Origin: Acanthopleura granulata
Lineage: Eukaryota; Mollusca; Polyplacophora; Chitonida; Chitonidae
Direction: 5' to 3'
DNA: 64,000 bases
Assembly: GCA_016165875.1 (NCBI GenBank)
Contig: JABBOT010000011.1
Location: 8,621,711 to 8,685,710 of the forward strand
Shown here: piece by piece, positions 35,874-48,345 of the stretch
How positions within the stretch are numbered: position 1 is the first letter of the stretch
How the letters are laid out: each line of letters begins with the position of its first letter
Program-made: the position numbers and the translations under genes
Notes under the pieces: generated by a model
What the model was told of the DNA's origin: nothing
Seen by the model: only the letters and a program-made list of their open reading frames with translations
The model's database searches: none

Positions 35874-35968
35874 CCTCTCCAGCCGCACGTGGGAAGGTCT
35901 GCCAGCTTCCTCGGTTTCCCCCGGGCTCTTCCAGGTTTCCTTCCACAAATGAAATAAAAAAATAAATA
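35874..35968 (+). mobile_element. SINE fragment with internal deletions
   Basis: 'gccgcacgtgggaaggtct', 'ggtttcccccgggctcttc' and 'ggtttccttccacaaatga' then (AAAT)n. The 'gcaacctgcggatggtcgt' segment and most of the tail are missing. Confidence 0.8.
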
Positions 35969-36350
35969 CTTATCTATTGTATACTGATTAATTCTAGACC
36001 AGTTACAGTCACCGCGCCTTTATACCTAATTCTGCATAATCCATCGTGCTACGCGGCCTGTACAAGTTAATAATAAATGGCTAGTATTTAAGCATTTACA
36101 TGAATAGTTAGAACAAAATCCTAACGGAAGTAAATTGACGTCTCACTGCCTTCTCTGTTCTAGTTTTACCCTCTAAAAAGCTGTTGTCTTTTATATAACA
36201 TGTATGGTAGAAACAACTATCAAGTTCACTCAAGATTTTCCCGCCAGCCTAAATTTAGTGACGAGCAGATCAGTGAATATAATATGAACTGAGATAATGT
36301 TAATTTGAAGACTGGTGGCCGAATTACTTGTTTCTTTGATATTATACCCG

Positions 36351-36377
36351 GGATTAAGATAACCTATCTTAATCCCC
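36351..36377. repeat. Perfect 12-bp-arm palindrome
   Basis: GGGATTAAGATA and TATCTTAATCCC flank a 3-base spacer. Two further 'cttaatccc / cttaatt' echoes follow up to 36,397. Confidence 0.9.
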
Positions 36378-37209
36378 CTTAATCCCATCTTAATTGTACG
36401 CATCCACATTACAGTGTATCACGATATAACGTGTACATCATAGCCTACAGTTTTGTGGTGTCGTTTATAGATTTTACGTTTACTGTAAATTTATATTTCC
36501 GTTTCACCTATATTAAATGGGACGACATTTGCAATGTATTGCGTGTATAATAAATTTAAATACATATGAGCAAGTCTGAATGCATTACTGTTTTTGGCCT
36601 CGCTGCTTTAGAATCAATTGTATGAAATCTTATCAGAGCAGAAAGAAGTTCGTTTAACGAGAACTTAAAATCAACAATTGGTCTTCCACTGTTACGAAGC
36701 CTAGAGTTATCTAGGGATACATGCCACACAGGGTCAAACATCGTAATCGAAGAATCTGTCTCATTTCCTTTGTTCTCATGTCTTTGTTCAATTCGGGTTA
36801 CACGTCGTCTTCAGCTTCGGTCATCTGTCTGTCTGTAGCAGACCGAAGTTAACGTCGCCATACTTTATAGTGCTGCCTCACTGGAACACCATGCAACAGA
36901 CACGGCGCCCCAGCTCGGTCACGTTAAACTGACACTGTTCTTGCCAGTACTTACTCTGTTCCTCTTATTCTGATTACGATATGCGATATACTGTACAATA
37001 TCGACACTTTTATGAACACACCAAAGACTTAAGTTAACAGAGGTAGAAAAGCAGATCATTTAAGGATACCTGGGAAGTGTAAATCCAAAAATAACGAAAT
37101 TACTATTAGTTATAGCACTTTTCATTGGCATTCACCAATCCGATGTGTTTATAAGTCTACAGGTGGTGTGCCGTTTCTGATCATCAGACGTAATTCATGT
37201 TCGTTCCCA

Positions 37210-37235
37210 GGATAATGCTGGTCGTCCTCGTTTAT
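37210..37235 (+). mobile_element. Left remnant of a SINE split by a nested SINE
   Basis: 'ggataatgctggtcgtcct' matches 'accataatgctggccgccg' of the SINE and runs into the target duplication of the nested reverse copy. Confidence 0.6.
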
Positions 37236-37495
37236 TTATTTACTTGATTTTGTTTTACGCCGTTCTCAAGAATATTTCACTTACACGACTGTGGTAAACA
37301 TTATGGTGGGAGGGTACTAGGCAGAGCCCCGGGGAAACCCATGACCATCCGCCATTGCTGACGGATCTTCCCACATACTACCGGAAAGGAAGTCAGCATG
37401 AGCTTGATTTGAACTCACAGCGACCGCATTGGTGAAAGGCACGGGGCTATAACGCCGCGCTGAAGCACTAACCCTCTCGGCCACGGAGGCCCCCG
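37236..37495 (-). mobile_element. Full-length SINE nested in another SINE
   Basis: Reversed copy complete from (TTTA)n tail to head ('taaccctctcggccacgga', 'ggccccc'). Near-identical 'cctcgttta' (37,227-37,235) and 'ccttcgttta' (37,496-37,505) look like target site duplications, with a forward SINE continuing on each side. Confidence 0.85.
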
Positions 37496-37555
37496 CCTTC
37501 GTTTAAATGAAATATTCTCGAGTACAGCGTAAGACCCCAAGCATAAATAAACGGT
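37496..37555 (+). mobile_element. Right remnant of the split SINE
   Basis: 'cttcgtttaaatgaaatat', 'ctcgagtacagcgtaagac' and an A/T tail continue the SINE left at 37,235. Confidence 0.75.
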
Positions 37556-37559
37556 ACAG

Positions 37560-37720
37560 TTAAGTTTGCAGGTAAGTCTACCTGCCAACCGCCTCTTATA
37601 TGTATTTTTGTACAGGAGATATGTCGGCCATAAGGTCATGATGGTTGACATGTATTGCTGTAAGCTTCTGATGCTGAGGTCCCTGGTTCGAAACCTCGAG
37701 TGGTTCAGTCATATTTTTAG
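37560..37720 (+). other. tRNA-like sequence (possible SINE head)
   Basis: 'ccctggttcgaaacctcga' near 37,680-37,698 is a strong B-box match. No matching cloverleaf or clear A box was found upstream, so this is not called a tRNA gene. Confidence 0.35.
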
Positions 37721-37954
37721 CGCTAGAACCTGTGCTATGCCCGAGAAGTGTAAATCCCCAAAAAGGGTTATACTGTTATATTTTGTTGATCTACTGGTCT
37801 GGAACCTCTGCCCTTACAGATGTCTTACTTCATATATTGTCTATACCCATGTATTTATTTATTTCATACGTGTTTAACTCCTTACTATTTCACTTCTTCT
37901 TACTTTTATTCATTTTCTTGCCTAGTGTCCACCCATAGAACTGGGTCTCCTTAT

Positions 37955-38008
37955 AAATGTGAAATATTCTTTAAGTGAAACGTAAAACACGAATCAGATA
38001 AATAAAGC
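37955..38008 (+). mobile_element. SINE tail fragment
   Basis: 'ataaatgtgaaatattctt', 'gtgaaacgtaaaacacgaa' and 'tcagataaataaa'. Confidence 0.7.
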
Positions 38009-39690
38009 CGTGACTCGTGGTTACCTGAGAATTGCTATGCTTCCAAGCGCGCGTGCGGCCAGGTCGTTTGATTTATTATGCACTTGTATTTCCCTCGTGG
38101 GAGTAACTAGACGCCTTTGTTTGTCCTGTAACAAGGGGCAATACCATCTACTTGTCTCTGAGCATCAATTAATTACAGGTAACTTCGTGATTTTCACCTG
38201 CCAATTGACCTGTCAGGCGAACTGTTCACACACTAATATATCTGGTTCTGTGTTTGCGATAGCACATGCGAGGCGTATATAGACAAACCGACATAAACAA
38301 CGAATTACGTTACGGTGAAGACGTGCAATGTCGCTCTGGCACGGGAACTAAATGCTGTGAAATAAGATCTTCCCTTAATGAAAAAAAAAACCAAAAAAAA
38401 AACACAAGACACGTACAAATGAAGAACACAAGTATCAGGGTAGAGACCACAATAAACGTAACAAAAATTTTTTACTTATTTTCTTATCTTTTTTTTTATT
38501 TCATTCTTTTCATTATTTCATTTCATTAATGTTTGGATTGTGAGCTATATACGGACCATATCGATAGTGCTTGTTATCAATGGCGTCACACAGCTTTACA
38601 TACGCCTCTGTGTGCAGGTCTGAATAAAGATCTCATGAACTACATTCATGGCCAGAGAAAACTTGGGTGTGGCATCGTTAGGGACAGATCCATATCGCTC
38701 ACTTTGCAAAGAAATAATCTGATTGACTAGTGAAAAAAGAGTAAAAAAAAATTTAAAAAAAAGCAAAGATCCTTCTAGACAGTTGCCAATGGTCTTCATA
38801 AATTGATGCTTATTTCAGTTTTACGTTTTTATTTCCATTATTTTAGCATAACGCCCCTCAGCTAGCAAATAACAGACGTGATTGATTAATTGAATGAGTG
38901 GTCGAGTGTTGTTTAACGCCATATACAAGAATTTCCACCACTGATACCATGGCGGTCAGTTTCAGGGGTGGAGGACCCCAGAGTGTCCGGAGTAAACAAC
39001 TTATTGAAGTTGGAAGAACTTATCCACATGTGACGAACACATACGCACCTTACGTTGGCGGAAGACACGTGGTCTTTGGCGAGCTATGATAGACTGCGCA
39101 AAAGGCCACACGTGGGTCATCAATTGTTTATTGTCCCCAGGCCCTTCTGAGCAGTGCAAAGCGAGGGAATCTATGACTTCCCTGTCCAAGACTGGTTTGT
39201 ATCCCGCACCGCGTGTGTCCTAGCTACGGAAAGGCAAGCACTTTTAACAACTACACTAAGGCCCACTCCTTCACGGAAATTGACATTAATCTTCTCGTCT
39301 GACATTCCACTGTGGGATCATTGTGATAGGATATTAAGGCTTGATCATTCATTCCAATGCGGGGCCAAGAACTTAGGACGTCCGATCGGGAGCCTATATC
39401 AGGGAAGATATGGCCATGAATAAAACTTTGCACTTGGCAATCTTCATAGCTTCAATCACTTGGCCTTTAATGCGATGAGCCACGTACTTGTCGGTATATT
39501 GGGATTAAGTCGGAAGTTTGGTGTCTTCGACATGACCTTTCAGTGAGGCGGCAGAAAATATACCCCACTTGGAACCGGTAACGATCTGCTATTAAAGAAG
39601 GAGGCACGTTCATGAAATGACTGAATAACTGTTATAGGCGATTTTAAATCCCCAGGCAAGAAATAAACAAAAGGTGTTAAATGCACATTC

Positions 39691-39826
39691 TAATTATTTA
39701 TTTATTTGATTGGTATTTTGCACCAAGCTCAGGAATATTTCACTTTTATGACGGCGACCAGCCATTACGGTGGGAGGAAACCGGACAGAGCCCAGCGGGA
39801 AATCCACGACCATCCGCAGGTTGCCT
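39691..39826 (-). mobile_element. SINE 3'-half, reverse
   Basis: (TTTA)n then 'ggaatatttcacttttatg', 'tacggtgggaggaaaccgg' and 'atccacgaccatccgcagg'. It stops immediately before the fold-back sequence at 39,835. Confidence 0.9.
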
Positions 39827-39834
39827 CATGGTTT

Positions 39835-39970
39835 AACACCTTCGTCTTGGTGTTTGTTGTGTAAATAGGTACCGCTTAACCTTGCCTCGTAACATCCGGG
39901 GGATTGGACGAGATTCGAAGCAAGGTTCAGCGGTATCGGACTACACAAAAACACCAAGACGAAGGTTTTA
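39835..39970. mobile_element. Fold-back sequence with 51-bp arms
   Basis: Left arm 39,835-39,885 ('ccttcgtcttggtgttt' to 'accgcttaaccttgc') and right arm 39,920-39,970 are inverted copies with a handful of mismatches, separated by 34 bases. It could be a MITE or a hairpin-derived remnant. Confidence 0.8.
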
Positions 39971-40460
39971 AAGACTATTGTACCCCAAAAGCTGAAGGAA
40001 ATTTAAAAGAAAAAACGGCATAATTTACGCAGCCGTTCTCTTTTACTTCCTCCTCAGAGGTCATGAATTTTAGACCAATCAACGTCAAGCTTAGGCCACT
40101 GCATTTAACCTAGATATTTCAATGACGTCAGGTGTATGACGTCGTATCTTCTTGTTGTGTGACGAAGGAATGTAACCTTTTACTCTACATGTGTTGTGGC
40201 GTCATACCTCTGAGCTCATTTTGAAACGTCATGAAACAAAACGTTTCTTTTTCCAACGTCATTGTGTTTTTATTTGAAGCAGTAAATATGTAATCACAAA
40301 AGCAATATGTCTAAATTATGTGAAATAACATTTTCATCACTTTAGACAATTCAGATATTTAACCTGTACATAAATTATATAAACGATAAAACCAAATCCA
40401 CCAAGTGTTCAAGTTCAAATTCTTTTACTTGCGCAAATAAACAGCATGGCAGAATATTAT

Positions 40461-40475
40461 TGGGGGGGGGGGGGG
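40461..40475. repeat. Poly-G run
   Basis: About 15 consecutive G bases. Comparable homopolymers occur at 28,068-28,078 (G) and 52,196-52,208 (C). Length in such runs is often unreliable in assemblies. Confidence 0.9.
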
Positions 40476-41220
40476 CAGAGGGATAAACGTATCAGCTGGT
40501 ATGTCACGTGACAAACTCGATGTTGTTTGAAAGGTCATCTCTGTTTAATATGCATATTTGCTCACGGCCCGCATTTGACATCGTGGTAGGATGGCGGATC
40601 TTCAGATGCACATTGTAGTACCGCAAGTTATGTGTAATTATGCACCGTAATTGTCAAACCTTAAATTTAACACACATTTAACAGTGAAAGTTTAGATGTA
40701 AAACCGAAGCATTCATTACCAGCAGTAGGGAAGACAATTTTGTTTTCAGTAAACTCAGGGGGAAATGTAGCCAGAATTGATTTAATCTTTTTAATTGTTT
40801 CATGAAATTACAACACAGTTTTAAAAATTTTAATTCATTTGCAATAAGTCGGCAATGTATATATCAATGAAAGAACCTCTATACATTCATGTCGACACAC
40901 GAAAGTGTGCTTTGCAGCCTAAATTGTAACCGTAAGTTCGTAACCAGAAAAATATGAACTCATCAGCAGCATGATGCTATATATACTTGCGATAAAGAAA
41001 TCAATCATTGCATAACGCCAATAAGCAAAATTAATGTAACTAAACTGTCGCCATACACGTGTGTAAGTTTGGTCAAACAGGCCTTCTCCGCGGTTCTAGG
41101 AAACTGCCATAGGGGGAACTAAAATTAAAGCCATGTTTAAAAGATCAATATAATTCTAAATATAATAGCATTTCTTGTCTAAGCTGTAATACGAATACGA
41201 ATGAATACGAATCTGACTGA

Positions 41221-41328
41221 TTTATTTATTTGATTCGGGTTTTACGGCGCACTCACGCATTGATGGGAGACTTCTGTGTCATTGCAATGCGCTAGCGCGT
41301 TACCCGACTGAGCCACGGAGGACCCCCT
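41221..41328 (-). mobile_element. Internally deleted SINE with target site duplication
   Basis: (TTTA)n, 'cgggttttacggcgcactc', then directly 'tgcgctagcgcgttacccg' and 'tgagccacggaggacccc', so the middle of the element is missing. It is flanked by 'gaatctgactga' (41,209-41,220) and 'gaatctaactaa' (41,329-41,340). Confidence 0.9.
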
Positions 41329-41389
41329 GAATCTAACTAATGAGTAGGATGCAGCCTATTGTACATGTATAGAGCGTCAAAGGTCGTCT

Positions 41390-41495
41390 CTGGCTGCCGT
41401 CGTCAAAATGAAAAATTCTTGAATGCGACGTAAAACACCAATCAAATAAATGAATAAATAAATAAAATACCAATCAAATGAATAAATAAATAGAA
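41390..41495 (+). mobile_element. SINE tail fragment
   Basis: 'tctggctgccgtcgtcaaa', 'attcttgaatgcgacgtaa' and 'aacaccaatcaaataaatg', with part of the tail repeated. Confidence 0.85.
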
Positions 41496-41624
41496 CGTGC
41501 ATTTATCACCCTTTTGTTTATTTCTAGCCTGGGGGTTTAAAATCGTTTTTAACATGAATTCAGCCATATTATGAACATGCCTCCTTCTTTAAAGCAGATC
41601 GTTACCGGTTCCAAGTCTTGCATT

Positions 41625-41636
41625 AATAAATAAATA

Positions 41637-41671
<35 letters not shown>
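41625..41671. repeat. (AAAT)n(AATC)n microsatellite
   Basis: About four AAAT units followed by roughly nine AATC units. Confidence 0.95.
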
Positions 41672-41672
<1 letters not shown>

Positions 41673-42089
41673 GTCGTCAAAAACCGAGTTAATACTGCGG
41701 TATAGAAGATTTTTACATATCCCTCGTTTCTAAAACGAAATGGGATAAAGCCCTGAAGGGTCAGGCTGGTTTTATACCTTATACTACTGACATGCATTGT
41801 CACGGGTAGTAATGGATTTGCCATATAACTCGATATTCTTTTAAATACTTGATGGCTTCACTTAATAGGGTTATCGATCCTTTGTTCTGTACAGGGACAG
41901 AGAGCCTTTCAAGTTATGTTTCACTTCATACACAGTATTGCATGATCCAAAGTTTAACTCACTATATACCACGTAATTTATTCATTTTGTTTCAGAGGCG
42001 TTAATTGAGTGAATGACTGAGTGACTGATTATTGTTTTATGCATAGCATGCATACTCAAGAATGTGCCACTTAAATAGTGGTTAGTTTT

Positions 42090-42886
42090 ATAAGCGGCTT
42101 TATCACCCCGTGTCTCTCCCCAATGCGATCGCTGTGGGTTCAAGTACAGCTCATGCTTGCTTCCATACGGACGTACGTGGAAAGGTCTGCCAGCAATCTG
42201 CGGACCGTCGTGAGTTTCCCAAGCGCTCTGCCCGGTTTCCTCCCACCATAATGTTGGACGCCGTCGTATATGTGAAATATTCTTGAGTACAGCGTAAAAC
42301 ACCAGTCAAGCAAATAAATAAATACATGTGGCGAAACGAGGAAAGGCCGGGGAAAACCAGCTACCATTGGCCAGTTACCTACATGTAGTATCCCGCACGT
42401 GTTATGTATTGGTTGAAACAAGTGATCTTAAGCAAATGTTAGAATGTTAAACCGTTCGAGACAGAGATCCCGCTAAATCTACAAATTCCCTGGGTGACCA
42501 AAGGCTGTTTTGAACCCGCATATATAGGCTACTTCATTCTGTAGGATAAAATATTCCCCCGGACTCTCTCCGGTTTCCTCCCACCATAATGCTGGGTGCC
42601 GTCGTATAAGCGAAATATTTTTGAGAACTGCGTTAAAAAACAAACAAACAATCAAATAAATAAGTAAATAAATATGATAAAATAAAACATAAATAGAAGA
42701 CGGCCACTTAATGAGTTATTGTACGCCTAATAATAACCATTCCACTTCATAATAACATACGACTCTATTGTGCTTAGGTGCTTTTCAACATCAACCAACT
42801 GTATCAAGTAACAACTCATCCAGTGCCTTGAAATCTATACCCTGATAAAATTGCAGTTCGTGCAGCCGTCAATGATTCAGTATGCA
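42090..42886 (+). repeat. Composite repeat, copy 1 (inverted relative to copy 2 at 57 kb)
   Basis: In order: SINE (42,090-42,325), a unique stretch with 'gcgaaacgaggaaaggccg' and 'acaaattccctgggtgacc', a SINE 3' fragment (42,553-42,673), and a unique stretch with 'gaagacggccacttaatga' ending near 'gtcaatgattcagtat'. The same order appears reversed at 56,933-57,690. Unlike copy 2, this copy has no final SINE tail, and I found no target duplication. Confidence 0.9.
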
Positions 42887-45800
42887 AGCAGATTTCGCAG
42901 TTCGTGTCATCATACCTCTTCAACTCAGTGTTATGTTCGAGTTCACCGATGGATTTTTCAAGTCAATCAATATTTGGAATATAATTATTCCATTGCTTTG
43001 CTGCCAGACGATTTTCTGTTTGGCCGGATGGAGTTCCGTTGATACAGTCGTGGGGGTATATATTGTGAGCATGTGATAAGTGACTGCTACTTTGTGGGCC
43101 GCCATTCTTCACGTGTTGTTGTAATAAATTATAGATTTTGGGTAGACTTTAATTAGTGGTGGAAGACTTTGAGGGTCTAGAGTTGGGGGTGACCTTGGCG
43201 GTAAGCCATTCTGTAAAAACCATTTTTGTACAAAAAAATATATATATATATATATCGCCCATGTCCCTTAAATTTATGGTTCTTCTATGTATAACTGCTG
43301 CAAAATCCCGTCTTAAAGTTCTTCAACTAAATCTCACAGGTGATATATAGCTATTCCGCGATATATCTCCACTGTGAGTCTTGCATAGGCGAGGCTAGGC
43401 ATGCGCTGCGCTGACTTACAATCCCAGGTACTTGTAAGCTGCAAGCTGTCTATGTGGAGCTCACATTAGGCTTTAAAGCGACAGTCAAATCGCTCTTCCA
43501 TTATACGGCAACAGGATGTCTCTACTTGAGATACATATCTGAGGTAAGCCGGTATTAATTTACATACTCAATATACAATGTGCGACATATATAGTTATGT
43601 CCAAAGTGGTAACGTGTAAAATAAATCGTTTTCGCGGATTCTGTTACAATTCTATATATGAAGCCGTTATGCACGGGAATTTGCAGGGGCTCCAGCCGAG
43701 AATGGAAACACTCCAGTGGTTGCCAGACGGTTAAATCTCAGAGAGAACCTGTAAGATGAATGCAATAACAGTTGCTACAGATTTTTGTGTGTTTTTTACA
43801 AAACCTACCTAATGTAGGTATTTCATGCATGGGCAAGAACCACAAATATTTTACAGTTTCACTGTTTCTTCTCAGCATAATGCTACGTGATCGTCCTCGT
43901 ATAAGTGAAACATTTTTTACATGGGATAAAACACATATTAAATACATGATGAACACACGCTTGGGACATAGATTTGATTCATCCAACAAGAACATCCCTG
44001 AAACCTTTCCGTGACAACGGAAAACTGCTGACTGCTCCCCTTTACATGATTTCCTGTTTTACTACTACATGTATACTTTCTTAGTTCTTTTAATTCTTTG
44101 TGTTGCACGTTGTTTTGTCAATCGGCCTTGTGATTTTTCAGTTAACAATGACGCCCATAATTGTTGACGGTTGGCATCTATTTCGACGTCTATATAGGCA
44201 CCAGTGAACAAAATTGTGATGCATATATTTAGTATTATCCATGTGTATACAAACTGGGTTTCACCTTATAGCTTAATGGGAATGAGTAGGATGTGTATTT
44301 ACTCTTTTGATCTTTTTAAGGGCTGTCCGATTGCAAGATTCGAGCAAACCTGGACAACGGGTAAACGTGTTGGATTTATTTGTGTTGGAATTATGTTGCC
44401 CACCAAAGATGCAAGGAGTGCCCAGCAATATAGCAAAAATGTGCAAACAGGACGCAATAAATTCTGAAATCGGGGGAATCTAAAACAAATCCAAATAATG
44501 CAAAATAGGTAAACAATTTTCAGTTACACGATGGCGGCCTATTTCATGTGTAGAGGAAACTGGAGTGCCTGAAATAAACATTTGAGCGCTGCATAGAACT
44601 AACAAAGTTGCCCAAATGTGACGCACAGATTTGCAAAATATATTGGTAGTCTTAACAATTATAAACACGCATCTTAAGGATTCGTTCGTGACACGCCCCA
44701 ACAACATTTATCTGGTTCCATGGCTGGCTATGCACTCTGCCTTGACCTTATAGTGCTATCCCTGATTTCAAACAGGACTATGGAGCAGACGCGCTTGTGT
44801 GTCGTGTAAACTAGAACGGACATATTAATATCTCCGCTGTATGTATTGTAATAACTGAATGCAGAAATGGAATGATTGACTTGTCCGATTAAATGAATGC
44901 CTGGCGTTCGTTTGTTCGCCCGATTCGTTCTTTCCCAGCGGGATCCAGACTGCCGAGTCAACAAAAAGCCATCCCAAACGTCACCTTGCCCATACTTATT
45001 AAACTAATTGTATACTTACTATTGAACACGTACAAAACCTTTCATAACATCACGCCCTTTTAAAGCCATAGGAATTTCAGGGTTATATTTGTACAGCATG
45101 AAAAAGGGAAGAATAGCCTTATGACTTTGAAGAACAGGTTCAGATGTCAGCAATGGCCGATAAGCTAACTTACTTTACTTAATATATCATAAGTATTTCA
45201 CTGAGTAGACAAATGCAGATCACGGAACTAAACGGCCAACAGTTTACCAGAATCTAAAGACAAAGTTTGATGTTACGAACACGCATCGAGATATGGTCAC
45301 ACCCTTCACGTAACTGTAGGTAAGTACTGTTATGTTCCAGTGTTTACACATTCCAATGTTGACTCACAGAGTGCAGTTTACACCCGGACTTTCACGACAT
45401 TTAAGTGGTTTCGGGGTGGTAAGTAAACCTCTGTTTTTTCCTTGTTCCTTTCATACGGTGTACAAGTTCTAATGTAGCCGGTATAAAAACTACCGCGTAT
45501 TGGGTTCATACGTCATTTAATATAACCCAACGCTTTTTACAACTTCATATTTCTCTTTCATTTTTCCTTTTTTTGCCAACAATTTAAGCTCCATGTAAAG
45601 TGAAAGGTAAAGGGACACTTCCTTGCCTGTGTAGTACATTGGGTGGTATATAACTTATGACTTATGTTATGAGACCGTACCTGATCATGAACAAGGGGTG
45701 CTGTGAAATGGAGGCACCGGACAGATCACACCTTTTTATGCATTGTTGATGAAAAAGAAACAAAAACCAAAAACAAAAAGATAAAAAAAACAAACCAAAA

Positions 45801-46874
45801 TACCCCCCCCCCAGTTCTCAGATACTTAGCCTACATTCAAAAACTATGTATATGCATGTCTAAAGCTCCCATTTTAAGACACCTTGTAAACGCACCACTA
45901 CGCATTGTACACCGATATTTAATTTTCATAATACACCGTTACAACCTAAGGTTGGGAAACTGGATGCTCAAACTTGGCTGAAGTTGTACCACCACAGAGC
46001 TAGAGTTCCTTTATCCATTTGTTGGTATATATTTAACAGTTTCATTTGGATCACCATTTTACATCAAAGCCCAAAACGTTTCGTGAAACGAGTACCAAGC
46101 TTTTCTGTGAATCTCTTAATACATGATAACGGTTCTGTTAGAATGCAAGGCCAAATCTGAAAACTCCTTGACGTGTTTTGGTTGAGATTGCCTATTGCTC
46201 TGGGGTTAAGAGGGTGACTCTTCTCCTGGTGCATGTACAGATGAACACGCCTAGATTCGCAATAGGTTTGAAATCCGAAAAATATATACTAGACAGCGTG
46301 GGCTTTCGTTTGGTCTGGCAACACAGGCCATCGGTTAATTGAACGGCGCGCCTTAAATATATAAGTACAGCCTATACTTTTGTTTTCTCTGTATCTCTAC
46401 TTGGCCGCACCAAGTACCATTTTTAAGGTCTTCACCTGACCCGTGATTGATCCGGGATATTCCGACCCCGATGCGCACACTCTTACAGTAGACCACCCAG
46501 GCGGTAGCTTTGTGTTTTGAAAGTTACGTATAGTAAACCTCTGCTATTGTAACTGCTGCGTGTTGAACGTAACTTGGGGGATAACAGTAAATATTCAGCA
46601 GCCTTGATTTTGCTTCATACGATGTCTCTGCTACTGGGTCTTGTCATCACTAGTATATATAAATTGAACTCATCGCTAATTCATGTCTAAGACACTAAAC
46701 ATGACAACCACACGTATCAGTAGGCCTCTGTTGCTTTTTCAGAGGTGACGATGTTAACGTTATACGTTCTCAAACTCAGACCCAAACATTCCATGACCAA
46801 AACATATTCGTGCCTAAATTGCCCAACCTGTGGGAAAGGAAGTATAAAATTCTTGACAATGGTTGACTGTCAGA

Positions 46875-46928
46875 ATCTGACTATTCTTGAGTACGGCGTA
46901 AAACACCAATCAAATAAATAAATAAATC
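46875..46928 (+). mobile_element. SINE tail fragment
   Basis: 'attcttgagtacggcgtaa' and 'aacaccaatcaaataaata', almost identical to the tail consensus. Confidence 0.9.
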
Positions 46929-48034
46929 AAATTCTGGATATTAACTGCTGTATCAACGGCTGGGGTGCATACCTAGCAACGCTAGAGGCACATTATTCGC
47001 AGCCTCTTCACTACCGGATACCGTGCACCCGCTTGCCAAACATTTCATATTTTCATCAGTACAGTTAATATTTATTGAAATGTTTGACAATTTCCATTAA
47101 TTTCATACCAAACACGGGCGTATACGCACACAATTTTTTTTTTTGGTAATAATGCAAAGTCTAAATTTACACTGCAAAATACATGGAATTAGACTGGAAA
47201 ATGAGATGTGAGAATGGGGACCTCAATAAGCACTGCGGTGTTCACCTAATTCTGCTCAAACCATGCATGGTAGGAAGTGTAAGTCGTTATGTTTTTCATT
47301 TATACATGAAAAGCTAGAATAAAAGACTAAATAAGGTACATGTAGATTGATCGTCTTTTGTATTGAAACCCCATTCCACTTCCGGGGACAATCCCTGATT
47401 GATTGAGATATGGTGTAATGCTCAGGACAGTTGTTCGCCTATTTAATATCAAAGGCCTGACCATTTACACTTAACAGTTAGATAAGTGCTGTTATATTCT
47501 CCTTGATGACCAAACTATTCCACAGTAATACCACCAGGTCCAGGATACATAAGTACATATACAATCTTTATTTCACTTCCAATAAAACAGAAGAATTATG
47601 AAATAAAATATCCTTGTTTACCGCTCAGCCTAAGGCAGGCAGTCACAAGCGACTAATGCCCCGTGTGAGCTCTGAATGATCGGGACTTGATCCCCTGTCA
47701 CCACTGGTGTACCCCGCCTCACGACCACGAAGTTGTCTTAGACGTAGGTCAGAAGTAGTATGAACTTCGTAGCAGTTTACTGCATTTAAATTGTGACCTA
47801 CCTGAGAAATTTCTATCTTTATACGAAGGGCGGTGTTTAGCTTTCATGACAGTTTTAAAAATTAGCGTTTCAATTCAAATATAAGTCTTATGACAATGCC
47901 ACAAGTTAAGACTAAGTCAGACTTAAGCATAACACTGTTTCGTGATACTGGCGCCAGGGCATTTTGTAATGCTCGCATGGCGATCACCTGCCTTAAAGCT
48001 GAGATAGTTCTGCGGCAGAAATCGGCGCATTACC

Positions 48035-48172
48035 GATTGAAAAGTTTGTCAGTTACAGATTGGAAAGTTTGTCATTTACTGATTGAAAGGTTTGTCAGTT
48101 ACAGACTGGAAAGTTTGTCATTTACCGATTGAAAAGTTTGTCAGTTACAGATTGGAAAGTTTGTCAGTTACA
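48035..48172 (+). repeat. 23-bp minisatellite, six units
   Basis: Six units of the form 'gattgaaaagtttgtcagtt' + 'aca'. Units alternate between two variants ('gattgaaaag...cagttaca' and 'gattggaaag...catttac') in the first four, which suggests 46-bp dimer duplication. An 80-codon open frame runs through it, but 23 is not a multiple of three, so no repeated peptide results. Confidence 0.95.
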
Positions 48173-48244
48173 TCAGAACCTTTTGTTACATATATTTGTC
48201 AATGATTAGTGAGTTTAATACTCTTTCTGCACAAAATCTCCGAT

Positions 48245-48345
48245 TTTCTCCAGCCTGACTATGACTGCAGTCGTATCAGTGAAATATTTAGGAATAATGC
48301 AATAAACACTCATAGGTGAATCGATCGAACAATCAAACAATCAAC
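48245..48345 (+). mobile_element. Decayed SINE tail
   Basis: 'gactgcagtcgtatcagtg', 'aaatatttaggaataatgc' and (CAAT)n fit the tail loosely. Confidence 0.5.

Noticed and set aside
37680..37700. Functional tRNA gene at a strong B box
   Set aside because: No matching A box or pairable acceptor stem could be found at the right distance.
48035..48172. CRISPR-like array
   Set aside because: Units are contiguous 23-mers without spacers, and the genome is animal; it is a minisatellite.
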